NCBI GenBank assembly: GCA_020696885.1
Contig: JAJFMS010000221.1
Span: 1-6,297, forward strand
DNA from: Armatimonadota bacterium
GTDB lineage: Bacteria; Armatimonadota; SYMT01
DNA: 6,297 nucleotides
Direction of reading: 5' to 3'
Shown piece after piece: positions 1-5,563 of this stretch. The notes beneath the pieces are model-generated. The model saw nothing but the letters and a program-made list of their open reading frames with translations. It was not told where the DNA came from and ran no database searches. The stretch's first letter is position 1; the number at the start of each line of letters is the position of its first letter. A program made the position numbers and the translations under genes.

Positions 1-234
1 CCTCCGCCCCACTCCGAGCGCACCCCTCCGGAGCTCCGGATGGTGCCGATCCCGCCGGATGTGGAGGTGGCGATCTCGCTGCAGAGTGCCGAAGTGGGCG
101 CGGCCCTGCGGTTCTACCCGGACGGGCGCGCGGACGCCGGCACGATCCGCTTCGAGCACGAGAACCGCGAGCCGGTACTGCTGGAGGTCAACCCGCGCAC
201 CGGACGCCTCCGCATGGTGGAGGCGCAGCCATGA
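1..234 (+). CDS. gspH: GspH, minor pseudopilin (3' part only)
   Basis: The reading frame is open from base 1 to a TGA at 232-234 and gives the last 77 residues; the prepilin N-terminus lies outside the window. The visible part has the C-terminal beta-rich pattern of GspH/FimT proteins: a phrase FYPDGRADAGTIRF (about residues 35-48 of the fragment), followed by a strand and VNPRTGRLRMVE close to the end. In the GspH family a 'F-x-P-D-G ... I ... tGr' pattern of this kind forms the last strands of the globular domain. The product would be a minor pseudopilin in the inner membrane and periplasm that joins the T2SS pseudopilus. It is directly upstream of gspI and shares the ATGA stop/start with it, the normal H-I-J-K order, which strongly supports the call. 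A pilin-like FimT/FimU protein would look similar in this region. An internal ATG at 40 exists but is probably not the real start, because the frame stays open upstream. Confidence 0.8.
   Translation, partial: PPPHSERTPPELRMVPIPPDVEVAISLQSAEVGAALRFYPDGRADAGTIRFEHENREPVLLEVNPRTGRLRMVEAQP
219..223 (+). promoter_or_regulatory. Ribosome binding site of gspI
   Basis: GGAGG lies 7 bases upstream of the ATG at 231, inside the end of gspH. It supports ATG 231 as the start and coupled translation across the ATGA overlap. Confidence 0.7.
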
Positions 235-593
235 GGCGTCGTCGCGGCATCACGATGGTCGAGGTGGTGGTCGCCATCGCCCTGCTGGGCGTCGGCATCG
301 CCGCCTGCACCGCCTGCATCGGCACCGCCACCCAGGCTTCCGGCCAGGCGGAGCAGCTCACGGCGGTCCAGCTCCTGGCCCGGGAGAAGCTCGCCGAGCT
401 GGACCTCCAGGGCGCCGAGGAAGGCCAGGCGAACGGCGATTTCGGGGCGGAGCGCCCCGGCTACGCCTGGCAGACCCTCACCGCTGCCGCGGACGTGAGC
501 GGGCTACTCCAGGTCCGCCTGCGCGTGCTCTGGGGTACCCCGGAGCAGCCGCGCTCCGTGGAGTACGTTACCTTTGTGCGGAGGCGCTCATGA
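231..593 (+). CDS. gspI: GspI, minor pseudopilin
   Basis: 120-residue type IV prepilin-like protein, the usual size for GspI. The N-terminus is a short basic leader, MRRRRG, and a prepilin peptidase (GspO/PilD) site after Gly6: G/ITMVEVVVA, with the conserved Glu at mature position +5 (Glu11). A hydrophobic helix (about residues 7-30) follows, then a small globular domain ending in a strand 'VEYVTFVRR'. The family role is as part of the I-J-K tip complex that starts pseudopilus assembly at the inner membrane. The position between gspH and gspJ supports I rather than another pseudopilin, as does the 'A-x-x-L-A-R-E-K-L-A-E-L' segment after the helix, resembling the GspI 'A..lA..kl.e' pattern. 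Mature residue +1 is Ile instead of the more usual Phe/Met, which is tolerated. Two cysteines (Cys26, Cys29) lie in the C-terminal part of the membrane helix. It overlaps gspH and gspJ by 4 bases each. Confidence 0.9.
   Translation: MRRRRGITMVEVVVAIALLGVGIAACTACIGTATQASGQAEQLTAVQLLAREKLAELDLQGAEEGQANGDFGAERPGYAWQTLTAAADVSGLLQVRLRVLWGTPEQPRSVEYVTFVRRRS
580..584 (+). promoter_or_regulatory. Ribosome binding site of gspJ
   Basis: GGAGG lies 5 bases before the ATG at 590, within the last codons of gspI. It fixes the gspJ start at 590, although the same frame is open far upstream (an ATG at 59 also exists). Confidence 0.75.
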
Positions 594-1396
594 TCCGCCG
601 CACTCCCACCCACCGGCGCCCTCGCGGCTTTACCCTCCTGGAGGTGCTGCTGTCATTGCTCCTGGTGGGCGTCCTGACGGCCGGCGTCGGGCTGGCGATC
701 CGCACCGGCCTGGACGCGTCCGACCGCATCCGCGAGCGGACCGAGATCCACGCCGAGGGGCGGGGCGCCATGGACCTCCTGACGGCGGACCTCAGCGCCG
801 CCTTCCTCTCCGGGGCCAACCCGGAGGAGACCCTCTTCTCCGGGCAGGCGGCCGAGGCCTCGGAGCGCTGGGAGCCGTTCCTCCGGTTTACTACCCTCAA
901 CTTCCGCCACAGCGCCGGGGCGGCCGCCGCGGAGCAGGAAGCACGTTCCGATGCCCTGCATGTGGAGTATGCCCTCCAGCCGGGCGCGGGCGGCCTGCCG
1001 GTACTCATGCGCCGGGAGCGTTGGCTCACCGAACCCGGCGAAGGCGAGACCGCCATCGCCTGCGAGCGCGTCACCGGGCTGCAGCTTCGCTACCTCGGTG
1101 ACGGCGATTACCAGGACGTCTGGTCCGCCGACCCGGAGAGCGACCCGCCCGTCAAAGTGGAAGAGGGGACGGACGTGCCTACGCCCACCTCGCGCACCCT
1201 GCCGCGCGCCGTGGAGGTCACCCTCCTGATCGCCCCGCGGGGAGACCGGGAGAACGACAAGCCTCGCGCTTACAAGACCCTGATCCGGGTGGGCGCGGAC
1301 GGCGTCGCGCCGTTCGAGACGGAAGTCACCCCGGCTCAGCAGAGCGGGGGCAGCCCCGGTTCGGGCGGCAGCCCGGGAGGAGGCCCCGGTGGCTAG
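590..1396 (+). CDS. gspJ: GspJ, minor pseudopilin with Gly/Ser/Pro-rich tail
   Basis: 268 residues from ATG 590. The leader is basic (RR, RRPR) and ends in a canonical prepilin site, RPRG/FTLLEVLLS, cleaved after Gly13 with Glu18 at mature +5; the hydrophobic helix runs to about residue 36. The globular domain carries the GspJ-type segment 'GRGAMDLLTADLSAAF' just after the helix (family pattern: R...m..l..DL) and 'LQLRYLGDGDYQDVWSAD' near residues 164-181, matching the GspJ 'l.f.y.d....W...W' region, followed by 'LPRAVEVTLLI', the strand commonly read as 'lP.aV.v.l'. Known role: with I and K it caps the pseudopilus. It is longer than typical GspJ proteins (about 200 residues); the excess includes a charged loop (about 181-200) and a low-complexity tail (about 250-268) of Gly, Ser and Pro. 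The start is set by the 4-base overlap with gspI and the GGAGG; it overlaps gspK by 8 bases. Confidence 0.92.
   Translation: MIRRTPTHRRPRGFTLLEVLLSLLLVGVLTAGVGLAIRTGLDASDRIRERTEIHAEGRGAMDLLTADLSAAFLSGANPEETLFSGQAAEASERWEPFLRFTTLNFRHSAGAAAAEQEARSDALHVEYALQPGAGGLPVLMRRERWLTEPGEGETAIACERVTGLQLRYLGDGDYQDVWSADPESDPPVKVEEGTDVPTPTSRTLPRAVEVTLLIAPRGDRENDKPRAYKTLIRVGADGVAPFETEVTPAQQSGGSPGSGGSPGGGPGG
1375..1383 (+). promoter_or_regulatory. Ribosome binding site of gspK
   Basis: The purine run GGGAGGAGG ends 5 bases before the GTG at 1389. It is also the coding sequence of the Gly-rich tail of GspJ. It decides the choice of the GTG start for gspK. Confidence 0.75.
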
Positions 1397-2726
1397 ATCT
1401 CATCGCGGCCAGGCGCTCATTATCGCGATCCTTGCCCTGGTAGTGCTCACCGTCGCCGCCGTGTCGCTCTCCACCACGGCCCGCCTCGAGGTCCGTGCGG
1501 CGCGTCGCGGCGTGGACGAGGTCCAGCGCGAGGCCGCCCTCCGGGGCGCCGTGAACCGGGGCCTCGCGCTGCTGGAGCAGGGCCGCTCCGACCCGGACAC
1601 GCTGCTCACCAACCTACGCCAGTACTCCGAGCTGAAATGGACGCCGTTCGCCACGGAGCCGGATGGTAGCCCCGCCCGGCTGGAGATGGCGCTGCAGCTT
1701 CAGGACGCCTCCGCGCGGATCGATCTGAACAGCGCCGACTCCACCCAGTTGGAGAAGGTCCCCGGCATGGACGAGCGCACCGCCGGCTCCATCCTGGGCT
1801 GGCGAGACGAGGAGAGCAAGGACGACTACAAGAAGGGCCCCCGCCCGTACGAGGTGAAGCGCCGCCCCTACGACACCCTGGAAGAGCTGCTGCTGGTCCA
1901 CGACGTGAAGACCGGCCCGTTCTTCGGCGCGCCTACCGTGCGCGAGACGACCGGCCTGCCCGCTCCCCCGGTGAGCGAATGGCTGACCACTCTCTCGGGT
2001 GAGAACAACACGGACGCCGGCGGCAATACCCGCCCGAACGTGAACGACGCGAGCATCCAGGACCTGATGGAGGCGGCCAACCGGTACGAGCCCACCGTGG
2101 AAGCCCAGCAGATCGAGAACCTGGTCGCCAAGGTGCACCAGCGCCAATCGCAGTCTTCCCAACCGTTCCGCACGGTCTCGGAAGCGCTGCGCGAAGGCGA
2201 TATCTCGGATCGCTTCTGGGGCACGCTGCTGGACGCGTGGACCGTGGACCGACGCTCTTTCCTGCCCGGACGCGTCAATGTAAATACCGCCTCTCCGGCC
2301 GTGCTGTCGAGCCTCTCCGGGATGAGCCGGGAGATCGTGCAGAAGATCGTGGAGCGCCGCGACGAGAAGGGAGAGGCGCTCACGTGGACCGACCTGGTGC
2401 GCCTGGTGCCCAACGCGGAGCGGAAGCAGGACGGCGGAGAGCAGCCGCCGCAAGGCCAGCAACAGCAGCAACAGCAGCAATCCGGCCCCGGCCTGGACCA
2501 GTTCGAGCGCCTGATCTCCATGCGCTCGGCGGTCTACCGGGTGCGCTGTCTCATCCGGGAGCCTGGCTCCACTCGCACCGACGCGGTGTCCGCGCTGGTG
2601 TACTGGCCCGCGGACTCCAGTGCGGAGGCAAAGATCGTGCAATGGCGGCGACCGGACCGCTACCCGGGCTGGACGGCGTGGTACCGGCCCCTGAGGGAAG
2701 ATGAGGAATCACTCCGTGATCGGTAA
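1389..2726 (+). CDS. gspK: GspK, atypical minor pseudopilin with helix-hairpin-helix-like motifs
   Basis: 445 residues from GTG 1389. Leader MARSHRG then QALIIAILALVVLTVAA: a prepilin-like site after Gly7 with Ile, not Glu, at mature +5. Absence of Glu5 is a hallmark of GspK, the pseudopilin at the very tip. The periplasmic part has motifs typical of the T2SSK family: IDLNSADSTQLEKVPGM (111-127), YDTLEELLLVHDV (161-173) and VNVNTASPAVLSSLSGM (296-312) followed by 'IVQKIVERRDE', a helix-hairpin-helix-like repeat. A middle PNVNDASIQDLMEA (216-229) looks like a third copy of the 'N-x-N-x-A-S' start. It is clearly longer than the classical proteins (about 320-340 residues). A Gln-rich insertion, including eight consecutive Gln (357-364), sits after the last motif and before the C-terminal strand region 'AVYRVRCLIREPGSTRTDAV'. 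Overlaps: 8 bases with gspJ, 26 with gspL. Other members of the family bind calcium; I cannot identify ligands here. Confidence 0.93.
   Translation: MARSHRGQALIIAILALVVLTVAAVSLSTTARLEVRAARRGVDEVQREAALRGAVNRGLALLEQGRSDPDTLLTNLRQYSELKWTPFATEPDGSPARLEMALQLQDASARIDLNSADSTQLEKVPGMDERTAGSILGWRDEESKDDYKKGPRPYEVKRRPYDTLEELLLVHDVKTGPFFGAPTVRETTGLPAPPVSEWLTTLSGENNTDAGGNTRPNVNDASIQDLMEAANRYEPTVEAQQIENLVAKVHQRQSQSSQPFRTVSEALREGDISDRFWGTLLDAWTVDRRSFLPGRVNVNTASPAVLSSLSGMSREIVQKIVERRDEKGEALTWTDLVRLVPNAERKQDGGEQPPQGQQQQQQQQSGPGLDQFERLISMRSAVYRVRCLIREPGSTRTDAVSALVYWPADSSAEAKIVQWRRPDRYPGWTAWYRPLREDEESLRDR
2457..2480 (+). repeat. CAG/CAA trinucleotide tract coding polyglutamine in GspK
   Basis: Eight in-frame Gln codons in the order CAG CAA CAG, CAG CAA CAG, CAG CAA, which is 2.7 copies of a 9-base unit. 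They encode residues 357-364 of GspK within a longer Gln/Pro/Gly-rich stretch. CAA interruptions make the tract less pure than a simple CAG repeat. Confidence 0.9.
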
Positions 2727-4209
2727 AGCAACTGCCAGGCGCGGCGACCACGCGCGCTCCGAGATCGTGGTCGCTTCCATCTCCGGCAGCGAAGCCCGGG
2801 TGGTGGAGGCGTCCCGCCGCGGCTCCGAGGTGATCGTTCACCGCTGGGGGACCGCGGAGGCCGCCGCCGGCGACGAAGGGCGGGCGAAGGCGATTGTCCA
2901 GGCGCTGGAGAAAGCCGGCATCCGGGAGCGGCGGATCGTGCTCTGCCTCTCCGCGCGGGCCGTGGTGATCCGCCGCGTGGAGCTGCCGCCCGCGGCGCCG
3001 GACCAGCTCGAACAACTCGTGGCGTACGAAGCGCAGCGCCACCTGCCGCTGCCGGTGGACCAGCTCGCTACCGGCTATCACGTGCTGGAGACTCCCGGCG
3101 CCGCCTCCGGAAAGCCCGGCGGCGCGCCGGGGATCGACGTGCTGCTGGCGGTCACCCGCAAGGCGGAGCTGGCCCGGCTGGAGCGAGCGCTCATCGCGGC
3201 GGGCCTGCGCGTGGAAGGCTACGCCGTGGCGCCGCTCGCCGTGACGGATGCCTGGCTGCCGGAAGTGGAGCCGGCGATGAACGGCACTCCCTGGCTGCTG
3301 GTGGCGCCGGACGAAAACGGCATGGTAGCCCAGGCGATCCACCGCGGCAGCCCGATCTTCACGCGCTTTCTGCCCGGTAACGACGGGGGCTGGCGGGCCG
3401 ATCTCCGGCGGACGCTGGCCGCGCACGCCGTTCAATACCCGGACTCCGCCATCCGGCAGGTGGCCCTGGCCGGCGGCGAGGACGCGGACCTGCTGGCGCA
3501 GGCCACCGGCCTCCCGGCCCGCTCCTACGGATCTGCCGGGAGCGCCCCCGGCTGCTCTGAGTTGCCGCCGGATTGGGGCGCGCTCGCCGGCGCCGTGCGG
3601 CAGTGGCTGGGTGCGGGCCGCTACCCGCTGCGGATCGACGCCCAGGGCCGCACCGAGGCGGCGCAGACCCAGAGCCGCTCCCGGGCGCTACTCGGGGCCG
3701 CGGCCGCCCTGGCCCTGGCCGTGGTGCTGGGCACCTGGCAGTTCGACCGGATGCGCGCGGGCAGTGCCGGTATCGAGGAGGCCTCCCGGCTGAACCAGCA
3801 GGCCGCCGACGATCGGAAGCTCCTTACCGCGCTGGTGAAGCAGCGGGAGAAACTCCGCAACCAGTGGGAGGCGATTGGCGGCGCGCAGGCGGCCTCCGCG
3901 GACGAGCCGCTGGAGCTGCTCCGGAAAGCGGCGGCCATCGCGCCTCCGGGGGTCTGGCTCACCGAGATGTCGTTCGAGCGCGGTCAGCCGCTCCGCCTCC
4001 AGGGCACCGCTCGCGATGCCGCGCAGGTGAACAAGTGGCTGCGCTCCCTGGAGCGGGTCGGCGAATTCCGCGCCGTGGAGCTCGGCTTCCTGCGCAGCGC
4101 CAACGTGGCGGACACCCCGGTTACCCAGTTCCGGATCGATTGCACCGTCTCCAACCCGGCCGCCGCCGGGGGCGGAACCGGGCGCGCAGGCCAGGAGGTG
4201 TCCCGATGA
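2701..4209 (+). CDS. gspL: GspL, inner-membrane platform protein (PilM-like plus PilN-like)
   Basis: 502 residues from ATG 2701. Residues about 20-310 resemble the actin-like cytoplasmic fold of GspL/PilM: an opening strand 'IVVASISGSEARVVEA' (22-37), then 'RVELPPAAPDQLEQLVAYEA' and 'EAQRHLPLPVDQL' (110-122), which closely follows the PilM 'E..r.iPfp..e' motif. A single membrane helix follows at about 329-347 (ALLGAAAALALAVVLGTW), then a coiled coil (about 353-395). The periplasmic region (about 401-485) has a PilN/GspL ferredoxin-like pattern: LLRKAAAIAPPGVWLTEMSF, LQGTARDAAQVNKWLRSLER, and a closing strand 'TQFRIDCTV'. Family role: it recruits the GspE ATPase through the cytoplasmic domain and pairs with GspM in the membrane. 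The start is uncertain: ATG 2701 has GAGGG only 3 bases away, whereas an in-frame GTG at 2716 has GATGAGG 9 bases upstream; the choice changes five residues. It overlaps gspK by 26 bases (11 with GTG 2716) and gspM by 4. Confidence 0.88.
   Translation: MRNHSVIGKATARRGDHARSEIVVASISGSEARVVEASRRGSEVIVHRWGTAEAAAGDEGRAKAIVQALEKAGIRERRIVLCLSARAVVIRRVELPPAAPDQLEQLVAYEAQRHLPLPVDQLATGYHVLETPGAASGKPGGAPGIDVLLAVTRKAELARLERALIAAGLRVEGYAVAPLAVTDAWLPEVEPAMNGTPWLLVAPDENGMVAQAIHRGSPIFTRFLPGNDGGWRADLRRTLAAHAVQYPDSAIRQVALAGGEDADLLAQATGLPARSYGSAGSAPGCSELPPDWGALAGAVRQWLGAGRYPLRIDAQGRTEAAQTQSRSRALLGAAAALALAVVLGTWQFDRMRAGSAGIEEASRLNQQAADDRKLLTALVKQREKLRNQWEAIGGAQAASADEPLELLRKAAAIAPPGVWLTEMSFERGQPLRLQGTARDAAQVNKWLRSLERVGEFRAVELGFLRSANVADTPVTQFRIDCTVSNPAAAGGGTGRAGQEVSR
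4193..4200 (+). promoter_or_regulatory. Ribosome binding site of gspM
   Basis: AGGAGGTG, a near-perfect match to the 16S anti-Shine-Dalgarno, lies 5 bases before the ATG at 4206. It is the strongest ribosome site in the window and selects this start within a longer open frame. Confidence 0.85.
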
Positions 4210-4745
4210 AGCAGCTTTCGAATCGCGAGCGGATCCTGGTGGGGGTGGCCTTGCTCGTCGCCGCGTTCATCGTGGTGGACGGGCTGCGCTCCCCCACCGG
4301 CGGGAGCCGGGCGCTGACCGCAGCCCGGAAAAAGCAGCAGCAGAGCCAGCAAGAGCTGGAGCGAGTGAAGACCGAGATCGCGGACCTGCAGCGGCAGATC
4401 GACGGCCGCCTGGCCGGCGGCACCCAGCAGGCGCTGGTGCAGGAGATGGTGCTGGCGGCCCAGTCCGCGGCCCGCTCCGCGCACGTCCAGTTGGACGACG
4501 TGAAGCCCTCCGACGCCGATAACCTGGCCGGAGTCAGCCGCGTGCCGGTGCAGATCCGCCTTTCCGCGCGCTTCCCGGAGGCGGCGCGCTTCCTGTACGA
4601 GCTGGAGCGAGGCCCGGACGGATATCACGTGGACCAGGTACGACTGAACGCCACCGATCCCCAGAGCGATCAGCTCGACGTGGAGCTGCGGATGGTGGCC
4701 TATGTTGCGGGAGAGAAGGAGAAGAGGGATGCCGCGAAGAGTTGA
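4206..4745 (+). CDS. gspM: GspM, inner-membrane platform protein (PilO-like)
   Basis: 179 residues, a normal GspM/PilO length. It begins MKQLSNRERILVG, like the 'LsxRER' start typical of GspM. One membrane helix follows (about 10-24), then a strongly heptad-like, Gln/Glu/Lys-rich coiled coil (about 40-68), then a small periplasmic domain (about 75-170) with the pattern 'VPVQIRLSARFPEAARFLYELER ... YHVDQVRLNA ... LDVELRMVAYV' (written here in pieces), which matches the ferredoxin-like beta-alpha-beta halves of GspM and PilO. Known role: it forms homodimers and heterodimers with GspL, stabilises it, and links to GspC. The basic cytoplasmic end is very short, so nearly all of the protein is periplasmic. 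It overlaps gspL through an ATGA and the next gene by 17 bases. The domain looks at least as much like PilO as like GspM; context decides for GspM. Confidence 0.87.
   Translation: MKQLSNRERILVGVALLVAAFIVVDGLRSPTGGSRALTAARKKQQQSQQELERVKTEIADLQRQIDGRLAGGTQQALVQEMVLAAQSAARSAHVQLDDVKPSDADNLAGVSRVPVQIRLSARFPEAARFLYELERGPDGYHVDQVRLNATDPQSDQLDVELRMVAYVAGEKEKRDAAKS
4716..4721 (+). promoter_or_regulatory. Ribosome binding site of the gspC-like gene
   Basis: AAGGAG lies 7 bases before the ATG at 4729, inside the end of gspM, within a longer purine run. It favours ATG 4729 over the in-frame ATG at 4702, which would add nine mostly arginine-rich residues. Confidence 0.7.
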
Positions 4746-5550
4746 TCGCCCGCTCATTACGGGTCTTCTGGGCCTGGGCTCGCTAGCCCTCGCCCTGAGC
4801 TGTCTGCCGGACGCGCAGTCAGCCGCAAAAATGCCGGACGCTTCGGCCGCCGCGGCCACCACGACGTCTGCCGCCGAAAGCGCTGCGGATACACGCCGCA
4901 CGGGCGCGAGTTCCCCCGCTCCGGCGTCGTTCGACCGGTACCGGCGTCTCCTGGAGCTGAACCCGTTCTCCCCGCGGCTCCCCAAGAAGGTGGCGCCGCC
5001 CGTGATCACGCCGGTCAACCCGCCGCCGGTGATCCCGCCCGTCGGCCCGGGCGGTGAGAAGCCGGCCGAGGTGAAGAAGCCGGACGCACCGCCCGCCCCG
5101 CCCGCGGTCCCTGCGCCGCCCGACCCGCTTAAAGATTGGGTCTACAGCGGCACCGTAGCCATCGGCGGCGACGTCTACGCCGTGGTGGAGAACAAGGCCA
5201 ACAAGCAGGGTCGCTACGTGAAGGTCGGCGACGACTTCGAAGGCGCCACCGTGGACCAGGTGGCACAGAGCGACCTGGTGATCACCCTGAACGGACAGTC
5301 CCGCACCCTCCCCAAGTCCACCGCCTTCAACGTCACGCCGCTAAACGGCGCCGGCGGCGCCGCCCCGGGTGGTGGGCCCGGTGCTCCCGGCCCGGGTGGG
5401 CCCGGTGCTCCCGGCGCTCCTGGAGGCAAGCCGGGCGGGCCGGCACCGGCCGGTGCGCCGGCGGGCCTTCCGGCGGGAGCACGGCCGGCGACTCGCATGA
5501 GCGCGCCGGTGATGATGGAGCTGTCCGCTCCCGTTCCGTTCGTGAAGTAA
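4729..5550 (+). CDS. GspC/PilP-like protein linking the inner-membrane platform to the secretin
   Basis: 273 residues from ATG 4729. Order: a basic start (MPRRVDR), a hydrophobic segment (about 9-25) ending in LALSC; an Ala/Ser/Thr-rich spacer (29-65); FDRYRRLLELNPFSP (68-82), like the 'Y..il.rN.Fsp' motif ahead of GspC and PilP domains; a Pro-rich linker (83-131); a small beta domain (132-200) with GTVAIGGDVYAVVE, YVKVGDDFEGATV and 'LVITLNGQSRTL', matching the homology region of GspC and the PilP fold (G-T ... A-V-V ... V-G-D ... G ... L-N-G); then a Gly/Pro/Ala collagen-like tail (207-256) and a short hydrophobic end. No PDZ domain or C-terminal coiled coil, usual in GspC, is visible. The family role is to bind the N0 domain of the secretin, fitting its place just before gspD. 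The order L-M-this-D parallels pilM-N-O-P-Q. It could be anchored by the helix or be a lipoprotein through Cys25. It overlaps gspM by 17 bases. The domain call is from pattern recognition only. Confidence 0.75.
   Translation: MPRRVDRPLITGLLGLGSLALALSCLPDAQSAAKMPDASAAAATTTSAAESAADTRRTGASSPAPASFDRYRRLLELNPFSPRLPKKVAPPVITPVNPPPVIPPVGPGGEKPAEVKKPDAPPAPPAVPAPPDPLKDWVYSGTVAIGGDVYAVVENKANKQGRYVKVGDDFEGATVDQVAQSDLVITLNGQSRTLPKSTAFNVTPLNGAGGAAPGGGPGAPGPGGPGAPGAPGGKPGGPAPAGAPAGLPAGARPATRMSAPVMMELSAPVPFVK
5371..5415 (+). repeat. Tandem repeat of 24-base period in the GspC-like tail
   Basis: An identical 21-base stretch occurs at 5371-5391 and 5395-5415, a period of 24 bases (8 codons). It encodes two copies of GGPGAPG followed by P or A. 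It belongs to the Gly-Pro-Ala collagen-like tail and is in frame, so length changes by one unit would keep the frame. Confidence 0.9.
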
Positions 5551-5551
5551 C

Positions 5552-5556
5552 GAGGA
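5552..5556 (+). promoter_or_regulatory. Ribosome binding site of gspD
   Basis: GAGGA lies 7 bases before the ATG at 5564, in the 13-base gap after the preceding stop. This is the only gene junction in the window without overlap. Confidence 0.65.
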
Positions 5557-5563
5557 CTTTCCG

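Noticed and set aside
59..589. Upstream extension of the gspJ frame to ATG 59
   Set aside because: It would bury the prepilin leader in the middle of the protein and cover gspI completely. ATG 590 with GGAGG and the RG/FTLLE site is the true start.
1614..2642. Minus-strand open frame (342 codons) opposite gspK
   Set aside because: It contains a poly-Leu run that is simply the reverse reading of the GspK CAG/CAA tract. No motif or ribosome site supports it.
2551..3435. Long minus-strand open frame (294 codons) opposite gspK and gspL
   Set aside because: The translation is rich in Arg, His, Gly and Ala with no recognisable motif, as expected for an antisense shadow in GC-rich coding DNA. The + strand frame has clear family motifs.
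4702..4728. Earlier ATG for the gspC-like gene
   Set aside because: It would add nine residues, mostly Arg/Glu, and increase the overlap with gspM to 44 bases. The AAGGAG 7 bases before ATG 4729 is well placed for the later start.
3984..5018. Minus-strand open frame (344 codons) opposite gspL, gspM and the gspC-like gene
   Set aside because: It spans three well-supported + strand genes and has no domain pattern of its own, so it is a compositional artefact.
5371..5415. Direct repeats as a protein-binding site or CRISPR-like array
   Set aside because: There are only two copies, in phase with the codons of a Gly-Pro repeat and with almost no spacer, so a coding repeat explains them.
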